A stretch of 12,077 nucleotides of DNA, taken from contig DATDRS010000305.1 in assembly GCA_035291605.1 (NCBI GenBank), forward strand, positions 1 to 12,077, given 5' to 3'. The notes under the pieces are model-generated. The model was not told the origin of the DNA and did not search any database. It worked only from the letters and a program-made list of their open reading frames with translations. The stretch is from DATDRS01 sp035291605. GTDB lineage: Bacteria; Chloroflexota; Anaerolineae; Anaerolineales; UBA6663. Positions 1 to 5,929 of this stretch are shown piece after piece (positions within the stretch are counted from its first letter, which is position 1; every line of letters begins with the position of its first letter). The translations under genes and the position numbers were made by a program.

Positions 1-403
1 CCTCCCCCGCGCCAGGCGCGAAGCAGCCGGCGGCGGCGACGGCATGAGCCGTCATCTCCGGCATCCCCAGGACGTTGCCGAACGTCGTCGGAAAAGTGAT
101 GACGGTGGCCACTTGGATTACCCCAGGCTCAGGCCAGGCGATTGTCACGGCGTCGGCGCCGTTCCGGTCAATCGCATAATCCACCGCGACGTACTCCGCC
201 GCGCTTTCATCCCCGCCATTAACACACAATTCCCTGGCGCCAGCCAGCGCCCCGGCGTCGGCAGCGTTCTGCGCGATCCGGCGCTGAAACAAACCATTGC
301 CGCCGTCGAGCGCCAGCGCCAACATGCCCATCAGCGCGAAAAGCAGCAGGGTGACAATAACGAGACTTTGGCCTTGCCTGGAAACTCTGGCTGGTCGCTT
401 CAT
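1..403 (-). CDS. TadG-like Flp pilus-associated protein, C-terminus cut by window edge
   Basis: Reading leftwards from the ATG at 403-401, the frame stays open to base 1, giving 134 residues of an incomplete protein. It starts MKRPARV and has one hydrophobic segment (about residues 12-32, including LVIVTLLLFALMGMLALAL), then LDGGNG and a conserved AQNAADAGALAGARE block. This is the usual N-terminus of TadG-like/TadE-like pilus-assembly proteins, which are membrane anchored with the remainder outside the cytoplasm. A strong ribosome site, AAGGAGGAG (420-412), fixes the start. It is a close tandem paralogue of the TadG-like protein encoded just upstream (574-1719): both begin MKRP, share AQNAADAGALAGARELC, YAIDRNGA and PTTFGNVLG, and have a Cys near residue 125. 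The downstream ectodomain is not visible. Family assignment is confident; the exact role (minor pilin, adhesin or assembly factor) is inferred. Confidence 0.85.
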   Translation of the reverse strand, partial: MKRPARVSRQGQSLVIVTLLLFALMGMLALALDGGNGLFQRRIAQNAADAGALAGARELCVNGGDESAAEYVAVDYAIDRNGADAVTIAWPEPGVIQVATVITFPTTFGNVLGMPEMTAHAVAAAGCFAPGAGE

Positions 404-425
404 AATGCCCTCTCCTCCTTACTGA

Positions 426-458
426 ACTACTTGATATGCCGCCTGGACTACTTGATAT
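426..458. repeat. 12-bp direct repeat, 21-bp period, upstream of second tadG-like gene
   Basis: ACTACTTGATAT occurs at 426-437 and again at 447-458, exactly 21 bases (about two helical turns) apart. It lies in the 170-base gap between the two tadG-like genes, just upstream of the ribosome site (412-420). The phasing and position suit paired sites for a DNA-binding protein, or a local duplication. Function is inferred only. Confidence 0.55.
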
Positions 459-500
459 ATCGGCTAAGATGGGCTTTGGTTGCTGCTGCGTTCATATTTT

Positions 501-515
501 ACCCCAAAATGGGGT
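501..515 (-). other. Small stem-loop in gap between tadG-like genes
   Basis: ACCCC-AAAAT-GGGGT forms a 5-bp stem with a 5-base loop. On the coding (minus) strand it is followed by AAAATATG and not by a T-run, so it is not a standard terminator. It may mark the 3' end of the upstream tadG-like message or be incidental. Confidence 0.3.
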
Positions 516-573
516 TCGCGCCTTCGTCAGCCGCCCCTGATTAGTAAGGAGAAGACCCCCTTGCCTCGCCCCT

Positions 574-1719
574 TCACTGCGTCAGGTAGAGCGTGTAGGC
601 CCCGGCGTCCACCCCATCGCTGGGTCGCCCGCTCAAGCCCGGCACGAACCCCTCGACGAAATACCCCTCGATCGTCCTGGTGCTGTTGTCTATGCCCGTA
701 CCAGGAATGCCAATGGCTTCATCTTTGGCCGGGCAACTATTAGCTGCGCCTGGCGTATCGCTCACGCAGGTAATGACAAAGGCGGAGAAACTGATGATGT
801 GATAGCACCACTGGCCAGAAGCGCACGCTTCGCCTCCGGCATATTGATCCCCGTCGTGCCACTCGCACCCCGATTCCTCTTCGGTATCAGGATCTCCCCG
901 ACAGGCTTTGTCAAAGACGGGCAGGATCACAACTTCACCGTATTTTGGTCCCCCGACATCGTAGGTGTCCTCGGCGGTGTGGAAGATGTCGTTCGCGACG
1001 CCAGATTGTTCTGGCACCCAGGTGTGGTAGATGATCTCCGAGTTAAATCCGTTCTCCACCCAATCTTTTAGCTCGCAGGCGCCGCCGCAGCTGTAGTTAG
1101 TCGCCCCATCCAGGTCTAGCCAACTTCGGTCGCCTCCGACGAACATGTCATTTCTTCCATCGTCGTCGAAGTCGCAGTCAATCGCCCCGCTTGGGGCGCA
1201 GTGGTCAGTCGAGCCGCTTTCCGAATCCATGATGATGTAGGTCTTGTCGTAGTCAACGTCACAGATGCCCGGGTCAGCCGTCTCTTCTCCCAGCCGACAA
1301 CTCCAGGCTACCGGCAGCACGTTAATGCCGCCGCTGGGCGCAAAGCACCCGGCCGAGGCCGTCGCGTGGGCGGTCAGTTCCGGCTGGCCCAGGACGTTGC
1401 CGAACGTTGTCGGCACCGAGATCATGGTGTTCACCGTCACTATCCCGGTGTCCACGGTTACTTCCGCTTCGAGGGCGCCGTTCCGGTCAATGGCGTACTC
1501 CTGCGCGCGATAAATCGCCTGGTCGCGATCCCCCGTGATGCACAGCTCGCGCGCGCCGGCCAGGGCGCCGGCGTCGGCGGCGTTCTGGGCCAGGCGGCGC
1601 TGCAAGAACCCATTCCCGCCGTCGAGCGTCAGCGCCAGCATGCCCATCAGCGCAAAAAGCAATAGGGTGAAGATGACGAGGCTTTGTCCCTGCTCAGCCT
1701 GCGCAACCGGTCGCTTCAT
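574..1719 (-). CDS. TadG-like Flp pilus-associated protein with Cys-rich, Asp-rich ectodomain
   Basis: A 381-residue protein. Residues 1-13 are short and polar, 14-32 are one membrane helix (LVIFTLLLFALMGMLALTL), and residues 33-58 carry LDGGNGFLQRRLAQNAADAG, matching the TadG-like N-terminal family (TadE/TadG proteins of Tad pili). The remaining ~320 residues should lie outside the cytoplasm. They contain 13 cysteines (positions 125, 141, 153, 174, 182, 211, 215, 273, 285, 299, 305, 318, 329; C60 is nearer the membrane), consistent with disulphides. D183-x-D185-x-D187-G-x-x-D191 fits the DxDxDGxxD calcium-loop pattern. Unlike many TadG proteins I see no clear von Willebrand A domain (no MIDAS DxSxS). 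The gene lies 51 bases after a tadE-like gene and upstream of a paralogue, so one operon is likely. The ribosome site is weak (GAGAAG). Function as a minor pilin or adhesin is inference. Confidence 0.85.
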   Translation of the reverse strand: MKRPVAQAEQGQSLVIFTLLLFALMGMLALTLDGGNGFLQRRLAQNAADAGALAGARELCITGDRDQAIYRAQEYAIDRNGALEAEVTVDTGIVTVNTMISVPTTFGNVLGQPELTAHATASAGCFAPSGGINVLPVAWSCRLGEETADPGICDVDYDKTYIIMDSESGSTDHCAPSGAIDCDFDDDGRNDMFVGGDRSWLDLDGATNYSCGGACELKDWVENGFNSEIIYHTWVPEQSGVANDIFHTAEDTYDVGGPKYGEVVILPVFDKACRGDPDTEEESGCEWHDGDQYAGGEACASGQWCYHIISFSAFVITCVSDTPGAANSCPAKDEAIGIPGTGIDNSTRTIEGYFVEGFVPGLSGRPSDGVDAGAYTLYLTQ

Positions 1720-1770
1720 GATCCGCTTCTCGTGAATACTAACACCGCTCTTCGTCGCCGGGACTGAAAG

Positions 1771-2172
1771 TCACTGCTCGACCTGCATGGTGGCCTGGTT
1801 CGTCATCGTCACTTCGCTCGCGCCGAAGAAATTTGCGACCAGCGGCGTGACAGGCGTGAACGAGTAGGTTAGGGCCACCTGAACCGTGTCCGCACCCGGC
1901 CCGGCCGTCACGGTCGTCGTGATCATCAAAACACTGGGGTCCAAACCCACTGCCAGGCGGTGGACGGCCGCCTCGATCCCGGCCGTGTCGTCGGGGTAGA
2001 TGATGGCATACCGCGCTCCCTCGCGCGCCGCGTTGTAGAGGACGCTGTTGTAGTAGACAGCGCGCCCCATGTCCAGCACGCCCATCAGCAGCGTGAACAG
2101 GACCGGGAACATCAGCGCGAATTCGAGCAGCTCTTGCCCGCGTTCTTTGGAGCGTCGGGTTGTGTTCATCAT
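1771..2172 (-). CDS. TadE-like minor pilin
   Basis: A 133-residue TadE-family protein. After a short basic start (MMNTTRRSKERGQ), residues 13-36 form ELLEFALMFPVLFTLLMGVLDMGRA, the TadE signature: a Glu five residues after a Gly, one hydrophobic helix, then a D-x-GRA motif. This is followed by YNSVLYNAAREGARYAIIYP, the typical AAREGAR block, and a beta-rich tail ending in QVEQ. TadE proteins are pseudopilins processed like type IVb pilins and needed for Flp pilus function. The start ATG overlaps the stop of the preceding tadE-like gene by four bases (2169-2172), so translation is probably coupled; no separate ribosome site is needed. A second ATG follows at once (2169-2167), so the protein may be one residue shorter. 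Confidence 0.88.
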   Translation of the reverse strand: MMNTTRRSKERGQELLEFALMFPVLFTLLMGVLDMGRAVYYNSVLYNAAREGARYAIIYPDDTAGIEAAVHRLAVGLDPSVLMITTTVTAGPGADTVQVALTYSFTPVTPLVANFFGASEVTMTNQATMQVEQ

Positions 2173-2579
2173 GGCACCATCATCTCTTCGTAGCGTGTCA
2201 TCTGGATATTCGGGTCAGGCAGGACCATGCCGGTGATCAGCGTGAAGGTATAGTTGACCGTGACCCGGATGGGAAGCCCCTGGCCGCACCCCTCCGGACA
2301 GCCCACCTCGATATCGTCAACGACTCCGTCATCATTCAAGACAATCCCCGAGCCGTCCGCCTCGGCGATGGTCGCGGCGATAATGCCCGCTTCGTCGCTG
2401 GGATACACCATCCCATAGCGGGCGCCCACGCGCGCGGCGTTCGTGATGGTGATCGCCGCGTGGAAGGCGCGCCCCAGGTCGAGCACGCCAAAGACGATCA
2501 AGACGAGCACCGGGAGCAGGAGGGCAAACTCCACCGCCTCCTGCCCCGGTTCATTCGTGCGAGCACACGGACGAGGCAT
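2169..2579 (-). CDS. TadE-like minor pilin (first of two)
   Basis: A TadE-family protein of 136 residues from the ATG at 2579. The signature is NEPGQEAVEFALLLPVLVLIVFGVLDLGRAF followed within 20 residues by NAARVGARYGMVYPSDEAG, closely matching the downstream tadE-like paralogue (AAREGARYAIIYPDDTAG). A CPEGC motif in the second half could form a small disulphide loop. There are two candidate starts: ATG at 2585 and ATG at 2579. The purine-rich GGAAG at 2586-2590 abuts the first but sits six bases before the second, so I prefer 2579. The gene begins about 25 bases after the second flp pilin gene and overlaps the next tadE-like gene by four bases. The product is presumably inserted in the inner membrane, processed by a prepilin peptidase encoded elsewhere, and incorporated into or associated with the Flp pilus. 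Confidence 0.87.
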   Translation of the reverse strand: MPRPCARTNEPGQEAVEFALLLPVLVLIVFGVLDLGRAFHAAITITNAARVGARYGMVYPSDEAGIIAATIAEADGSGIVLNDDGVVDDIEVGCPEGCGQGLPIRVTVNYTFTLITGMVLPDPNIQMTRYEEMMVP

Positions 2580-2603
2580 CGCCATCTTCCGGCCCGTTCG
2601 ACT

Positions 2604-2774
2604 TCAGGGCATACTCCCGGCAATCAGCACAAAGAGCGAAGCCAGATTGCCGCCCATGAGCGTCACCGCGCCGATAATGACGATCGCGATCAAAGCGATC
2701 AGCAAAGAGTACTCCGCCGCGTCCTGTCCTCTCTCGTTTGCTCGCAATAGCTGCGCGAAACAATCAAGGACCAT
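2604..2774 (-). CDS. Flp-type (type IVb) pilin, second copy
   Basis: A small pilin of 56 residues from the ATG at 2774. That start has AAGGAGG just upstream, whereas a more distant ATG at 2840 in the same frame has no such site and would add an unlikely 22-residue extension. The sequence MVLDCFAQLLRANERG is a short leader, followed by QDAAEYSLLIALIAIVIIGAVTLMG. Cleavage after the Gly would leave Glu at +5 and Tyr at +6, the defining Flp pattern, with a single hydrophobic helix making up most of the mature protein. It closely resembles the flp gene upstream (shared GQDAAEY.LLIALIAIVII). Mature subunits would polymerise into the Tad pilus used for surface attachment. It is separated from flp copy one by 198 bases containing two hairpins. 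Confidence 0.88.
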   Translation of the reverse strand: MVLDCFAQLLRANERGQDAAEYSLLIALIAIVIIGAVTLMGGNLASLFVLIAGSMP

Positions 2775-2857
2775 ATGGCCTCCTTCGGGGCCACGAGCGC
2801 TTGCTCGGCTCGTCAGTACTTCAACTGCACGGACAGACATGTGTCTAACCAGGAGAG

Positions 2858-2893
2858 GTGGTCACCACAAAAATAATGATCCGTGGTGACCAC
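2858..2893 (-). promoter_or_regulatory. 11-bp inverted repeat between the two flp genes
   Basis: GTGGTCACCAC at 2858-2868 and GTGGTGACCAC at 2883-2893 are perfect reverse complements separated by a 14-base AT-rich loop. Each arm is itself a 5-1-5 palindrome (GTGGT-N-ACCAC), so the element can be read either as an RNA hairpin downstream of the first pilin or as two operator-like sites with centres 25 bases apart. No T-run follows on the coding strand, so it is not a classical terminator. Confidence 0.55.
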
Positions 2894-2915
2894 GCTCAAA
2901 GGACTGACAACGCAT

Positions 2916-2947
2916 CGCCATCGCTCGAACCGTTGCAGCGATTGGCG
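2916..2947 (-). other. Stem-loop in 3' region of first flp transcript
   Basis: CGCCATCGCT (2916-2925) pairs with AGCGATTGGCG (2937-2947) with a one-base bulge and an 11-base loop. It starts about 25 bases after the stop of the first flp gene on the coding strand. It could stabilise the short pilin mRNA or partly attenuate read-through to the rest of the cluster; that role is inferred. Confidence 0.4.
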
Positions 2948-2972
2948 GCGCAGCCAGACCATTCGCCGGCGA

Positions 2973-3125
2973 TTACAGGGAGCTGGCGATCTGGCTGAAG
3001 GTGAGGCTGATTTCCGTGCCGAGCAGAGCCACCGCCGCAATGATCACGATCGCGATCAGGGCGATGAGCAGGGCGTACTCAGCCGCATCCTGGCCCTTTT
3101 CATTCTTGCGCAAAAAGTTGAACAT
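2973..3125 (-). CDS. Flp-type (type IVb) pilin, first copy
   Basis: A 50-residue pilin read from the ATG at 3125-3123 to TAA at 2975-2973. The leader MFNFLRKNEKG is followed by QDAAEYALLIALIAIVIIAA. Cleavage after Gly11 places Glu at +5 and Tyr at +6, the Flp pilin signature, and the rest is one hydrophobic helix plus a short tail ending SQIASSL. The ribosome site AAGGAGAT lies about seven bases before the ATG, the best in the pilus cluster, as expected for an abundantly made major pilin. It is the first gene of the Tad structural cluster, preceded by a 482-base non-coding region and followed by two hairpins, which may raise its expression relative to downstream genes. It is the likely major pilin; the paralogue downstream may be an alternative or minor subunit. 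Confidence 0.9.
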   Translation of the reverse strand: MFNFLRKNEKGQDAAEYALLIALIAIVIIAAVALLGTEISLTFSQIASSL

Positions 3126-3219
3126 GGTGTATCTCCTTAATTTCCGTAGTCAATGTCGTCTGGCTTAGATAGCGAACCTGCGGGTGATCGTCGTCGTGTC
3201 TTGTGCTTTGTGAATAGCC

Positions 3220-3234
3220 TCACCTGCCTTTCTG
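3220..3234 (-). repeat. 15-mer shared with glmS upstream region (copy 1)
   Basis: On the minus strand this reads CAGAAAGGCAGGTGA. The identical 15 bases occur at 5930-5944, in the same orientation. This copy lies about 95 bases before the first flp start codon; sequences on both sides differ between the copies. It may be a common regulator site or 5'-UTR element. Confidence 0.5.
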
Positions 3235-3245
3235 AATAATTTCCG

Positions 3246-3334
3246 CTGGTCAAGATAAAACCCCCGTCCTTGAATCTATACCGTGCTACCCACTGATAAG
3301 TTACCGGCCCTGCCCCCTACCTCATCTTGACCAG
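3246..3334. repeat. 11-bp inverted repeat CTGGTCAAGAT / ATCTTGACCAG
   Basis: CTGGTCAAGAT at 3246-3256 and its exact reverse complement at 3324-3334 are separated by 67 bases, between a candidate -10 element (3364-3369) and the first flp gene. The arms share the TGGTCA core found in two other inverted pairs nearby. The spacing is long for a simple hairpin, so paired regulator sites are a reasonable reading. Confidence 0.45.
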
Positions 3335-3363
3335 ATTCATAACCCGCCCCCAACTCCATCCAC

Positions 3364-3369
3364 ATTATA
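3364..3369 (-). promoter_or_regulatory. Candidate -10 element for the flp/tad cluster
   Basis: The minus strand reads GCATATAATGTG, containing a perfect TATAAT. No good -35 hexamer lies 16-18 bases upstream (GTCGAG at 17), so an activator or a different sigma factor would be needed. If used, the leader to the first flp ATG would be about 230 bases. Confidence 0.35.
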
Positions 3370-3533
3370 TGCCACTCTCGGCCTTTCTCGACATATGGTA
3401 AGCGAACTGTCAGGTTCTTAAAACGGCGGCATAGCGGGTTTCTGCTCAAAAATGGGCGGAAAACACGGCCTCTCTGTCCACACGCCAAGCTCGCGGCGAT
3501 GACCGAGGCGCATTTGCGCGCAGGCCTAACGAA

Positions 3534-3608
3534 CTAATAACTTTCCATTTCTTCGCTGGTCACCCAGTTGAGCATGACCAGCGTACCAGGCAGTACCTTA
3601 GTCCTCAT
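3534..3608 (-). CDS. Possible 24-residue ORF starting directly at the glmS stop
   Basis: The glmS stop codon TAG (3611-3609) is followed with no gap by ATG (3608-3606), in the same frame, opening a 24-codon ORF that ends at TAG (3536-3534). The product starts MRTKVLPG and ends TSEEMESY. There is no separate ribosome site apart from GGAG in the last glmS codons. It could be a translationally coupled micropeptide, a read-through extension of GlmS, or chance. I do not recognise it and give it no function. A 9-bp inverted repeat (3554-3583) lies within it. Confidence 0.22.
   Translation of the reverse strand: MRTKVLPGTLVMLNWVTSEEMESY
3554..3583 (-). other. 9-bp stem-loop downstream of glmS
   Basis: CGCTGGTCA (3554-3562) and TGACCAGCG (3575-3583) are perfect reverse complements with a 12-base loop. 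The position, 26 bases after the glmS stop, suits a transcript 3'-end hairpin, but the minus strand continues AAGAAATGG with no T-run, so intrinsic termination is doubtful. It also carries a TGGTCA/TGACCA pair. Confidence 0.45.
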
Positions 3609-5450
3609 CTACTCCACCGTCACGCTCTTCGCCAGGTTGCGCGGCTGGTCCACGTCCGTCCCGCGCCGTACGGCGATGTGATACGCCAGGAGTTGGAGCG
3701 GGATGACCGAGATCACCGGCTGAAGCAGAGGCGGGGCGTCGGGCACGTACAACACGTGGTCGGCCTTCGTCGCCAGCAGCTCGTCGCCGTCCGTCGCAAT
3801 CGCGATCACTCTGCCCCCGCGCGCCTTCGCCTGCTCCACCTGCGAGAGCATCTTGTCGTACACGGCGTCCTTCAGGCACAGCGCCACGACCGGCATCTCG
3901 CGGTCAATCAGCGCGATCGGCCCGTGCTTCATCTCGCCCGCCGGGTAACCCTCGGCGTGAATGTACGAAATCTCTTTCAGTTTCAGCGCGCCTTCGAGCG
4001 CGATGGGCATCTCGATCCCGCGCCCCAGGTACAGCGCGTGCCGGCACTCGAACAACGCCTCGGCCAGCGCCTTCACCTGCGGATCGCGGTCCAGCGTCCG
4101 GCCCATCAGGTCGGGCAGGCGCGCCAGGTCGTTCACCAGCTGCCGCAGTTGCCCCTCAGACAGCGTTCCGCGCAGCTGCCCCAGGTAACACGCCAGCAGG
4201 TATTGGTCCACGATGGAGGTGGTGAAGGCCTTGGTCGAAGCGACCCCGATCTCCGGCCCGGCCTGCATCGAAATGTGACCCTGTGCGACCCGGCGGGCCT
4301 CCGACCCCGCCACGTTGACGATGGCCCACACCTTCGACTGCTTCTCGCGCGCCTCTTCCATCGCCGCCAGCGTGTCCACCGTCTCGCCCGACTGGGTGAT
4401 CGCCAGCACCACCGTGCGCGCGTCAATGATCGGGTCGCTGTACCGGAACTCGGAGCCGATCTCCGCCTGGGCGGGGAGGCGCGCGATCGTCTCGAAGTAA
4501 TGCCGCCCGACCAGCCCCGAGTAGTACGACGTCCCGCAGGCCACGGTGACGATCTTCTGGATGGATCGCGCCGCCTCAGGCGTGAGATTCAAGTCGGCGA
4601 GGGAGACCGCACCCCGCTCGAAGTCTGCGCGCCCGCGCAGCGTGTCGGTGACCGCGCGGGCCTGCTCGAAGATCTCTTTCTGCATGAAGTGCTTGTATTC
4701 CCCCTTCTCGGCGGCGACGGCGTCGAAGGGGATCGTGTGCACCTCCGGCTTCACCGGCGCCCCATTCAGCGTGGACACCCGGTAGCCTTCGCGGGTGACG
4801 ACGGCGATCTGCCGCGATTCGAGATACACCATCTTGCGGGTGTGGTGGAGGATCGCCGGCATGTCCGAGGCGATGAACATCTCCCCCTCCCCGAGGCCGA
4901 GCGTCACCCCGCCCGCGTTGCCGATGCGCGCGCACACAATCTTGTCCGGCTCGCGATTGGAGATGACCACGATGCCGTGCGCGCCTTTGAGCCGGTTGAA
5001 CGCGCTCTGCGCGGCTCCTTCGAGCGATTGCCCGGCGCTCATGTATCGCTCGACCAGGTGCGCGATGACCTCGGTGTCCGTGTCGGAGCTGAACTGCACC
5101 CCCTCCGCGCTCAGCTCGTCGCGCAGTTGCAGAAAGTTCTCGACGATGCCGTTGTGCACCACCACCACCTCGCCGGTCGCGCTGAGATGCGGGTGCGCGT
5201 TGCGCCGCGAGGGCGCGCCGTGCGTCGCCCAGCGCGTGTGCCCGATGCCGATGCTCCCCGACACCGGCTCTTCTTCGAGCAGACTGGCCAGCCCGTCGAG
5301 CTTGCCCACTTCGCGCCGCACCTGAACCTGGCCGTCCCGCATCACGGCCAGCCCGGACGAGTCATAACCGCGATATTCCAGCCGCTTGAGGCCGTCGAAG
5401 ATGATCGGCGCCGCCTCACGCGGGCCTACGTAGCCTACGATGCCACACAT
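3609..5450 (-). CDS. glmS: Glutamine--fructose-6-phosphate aminotransferase (isomerising)
   Basis: Makes glucosamine-6-phosphate from fructose-6-phosphate and glutamine, the first committed step towards UDP-GlcNAc for peptidoglycan and surface glycans; cytoplasmic. The 613-residue length is normal. Residues 1 to about 230 are the class-II glutamine amidotransferase domain. Cys2 follows the initiator Met (MCGIVGYVG) as the nucleophile, with IGHTRWATHG (69-78), HNGIVENF (99-106) and SDTDTEVI (122-129). EKGEYKHFMQKEI (249-261) leads into two SIS sugar-isomerase domains with CGTSYYSG (305-312), QSGETVDT (353-360) and ASTKAFT (404-410). The C-terminus NLAKSVTVE is the conserved family end. GGAGG at 5464-5460 lies nine bases before the ATG and confirms the start. 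A candidate promoter lies about 500 bases upstream, giving a long leader with a folded period-7 repeat. No key residue appears missing. Confidence 0.98.
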   Translation of the reverse strand: MCGIVGYVGPREAAPIIFDGLKRLEYRGYDSSGLAVMRDGQVQVRREVGKLDGLASLLEEEPVSGSIGIGHTRWATHGAPSRRNAHPHLSATGEVVVVHNGIVENFLQLRDELSAEGVQFSSDTDTEVIAHLVERYMSAGQSLEGAAQSAFNRLKGAHGIVVISNREPDKIVCARIGNAGGVTLGLGEGEMFIASDMPAILHHTRKMVYLESRQIAVVTREGYRVSTLNGAPVKPEVHTIPFDAVAAEKGEYKHFMQKEIFEQARAVTDTLRGRADFERGAVSLADLNLTPEAARSIQKIVTVACGTSYYSGLVGRHYFETIARLPAQAEIGSEFRYSDPIIDARTVVLAITQSGETVDTLAAMEEAREKQSKVWAIVNVAGSEARRVAQGHISMQAGPEIGVASTKAFTTSIVDQYLLACYLGQLRGTLSEGQLRQLVNDLARLPDLMGRTLDRDPQVKALAEALFECRHALYLGRGIEMPIALEGALKLKEISYIHAEGYPAGEMKHGPIALIDREMPVVALCLKDAVYDKMLSQVEQAKARGGRVIAIATDGDELLATKADHVLYVPDAPPLLQPVISVIPLQLLAYHIAVRRGTDVDQPRNLAKSVTVE

Positions 5451-5494
5451 GGTGAAAACCCTCCGTTGTTTGGAATGACAGGTTGTTGTTCATG

Positions 5495-5606
5495 GCCGAT
5501 AGCCGATAGCCGAAGGCGAATAGCCGATGGCCGATAGCCGATGGCATTTGCCCTATGCCGTCTGCTATCCGCCATGCGCGATCCGCTATCTGCTATCTGC
5601 CATGTT
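5495..5606. repeat. Period-7 tandem repeat array with polarity switch (16 units)
   Basis: Sixteen consecutive 7-base units run without an indel. The first seven resemble GCCGATA (GCCGATG, GCGAATA); after a transition at about 5544-5557 the units resemble CTATCTG/CCATGCG, which is the reverse-complement type. The two halves therefore form an imperfect inverted repeat (arms about 5492-5547 and 5555-5603) with a short loop. It lies in the glmS leader, ending 44 bases before the start codon. Confidence 0.75.
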
Positions 5607-5752
5607 GGCCACCGCCGGCCCTTTATCCGCCCGTCGCCGGGCGTTTATTGCGGCTGGCTTGCGGGCGCAAGAGGGCGCCCAACAGGGGGAAAGATGGGGG
5701 TCGTGGCCGACCCCGGCGGCTTCCGCTGATACCTCGCTTTTTTGGGAGATCT

Positions 5753-5808
5753 CAGTCGTCGGATGTCAGCAGCCAGATTTCTGACGACTGGTTACTGGCG
5801 ACTGACTG
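5753..5808. repeat. Period-7 tandem repeat array (8 units)
   Basis: Eight 7-base units: four beginning CAG/CGG (for example CAGTCGT, CAGCAGC), then four beginning CTG (CTGACGA, CTGGCGA). As in the larger array nearer glmS, the second half is of reverse-complement type; CAGTCGTC at 5753-5760 and GACGACTG at 5783-5790 are a perfect 8-bp inverted repeat. Confidence 0.6.
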
Positions 5809-5929
5809 CTCCCATTAGCACTGCCCCACGGCAGGAACCGCCACCTCGTCACCCGATGCTCTACGGTCGCCATCGGGCCATGCGCTTATCCTCCCCGGAA
5901 GCAAATCGTATCTCTCGTTGAGTGGTTCT

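Larger units (their letters stand above)
3126..3608 (-). promoter_or_regulatory. Upstream region of the Tad/Flp cluster
   Basis: A 483-base stretch between the glmS stop and the first flp gene, visibly richer in A/T than its neighbours. I see no conserved protein in it beyond a 24-codon candidate ORF at its right end. It holds a perfect TATAAT (3364-3369), TGGTCA/TGACCA sites at 3247-3252, 3328-3333, 3557-3562 and 3575-3580, and a 15-mer (3220-3234) shared with the glmS upstream region. It most likely contains the promoter and control sites of the pilus cluster. Confidence 0.6.

Noticed and set aside
44..544. Plus-strand open frame over the left edge
   Set aside because: It is the complement of the truncated tadG-like gene, whose minus-strand reading has a clear family signature and ribosome site.
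3276..3488. 70-codon minus-strand open frame upstream of flp
   Set aside because: No ribosome site, no recognisable family, and it covers the likely promoter and control sites.
3678..5537. Long open frame (619 codons) on the plus strand across glmS
   Set aside because: Antisense to glmS and rich in R, H, V and L as expected for the complement of a GC-rich gene; no recognisable domain.
5495..5606. CRISPR array
   Set aside because: Period is 7 bases with no spacers, and no cas genes are in the window.
5628..5649. Intrinsic terminator (6-bp GC stem followed by TTTATT) on the plus strand
   Set aside because: No plus-strand gene exists to terminate, and the minus strand lacks a T-run after the stem.
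5451..5720. glmS ribozyme
   Set aside because: The leader position is right, but I cannot find the conserved catalytic core; the GCGCC stretches present are ordinary GC-rich hairpins.
5527..5818. Overlapping plus-strand open frames in the glmS upstream gap
   Set aside because: They translate the period-7 repeats (for example ADSR, YPPCAIRY) and lack any domain; better explained as non-coding.
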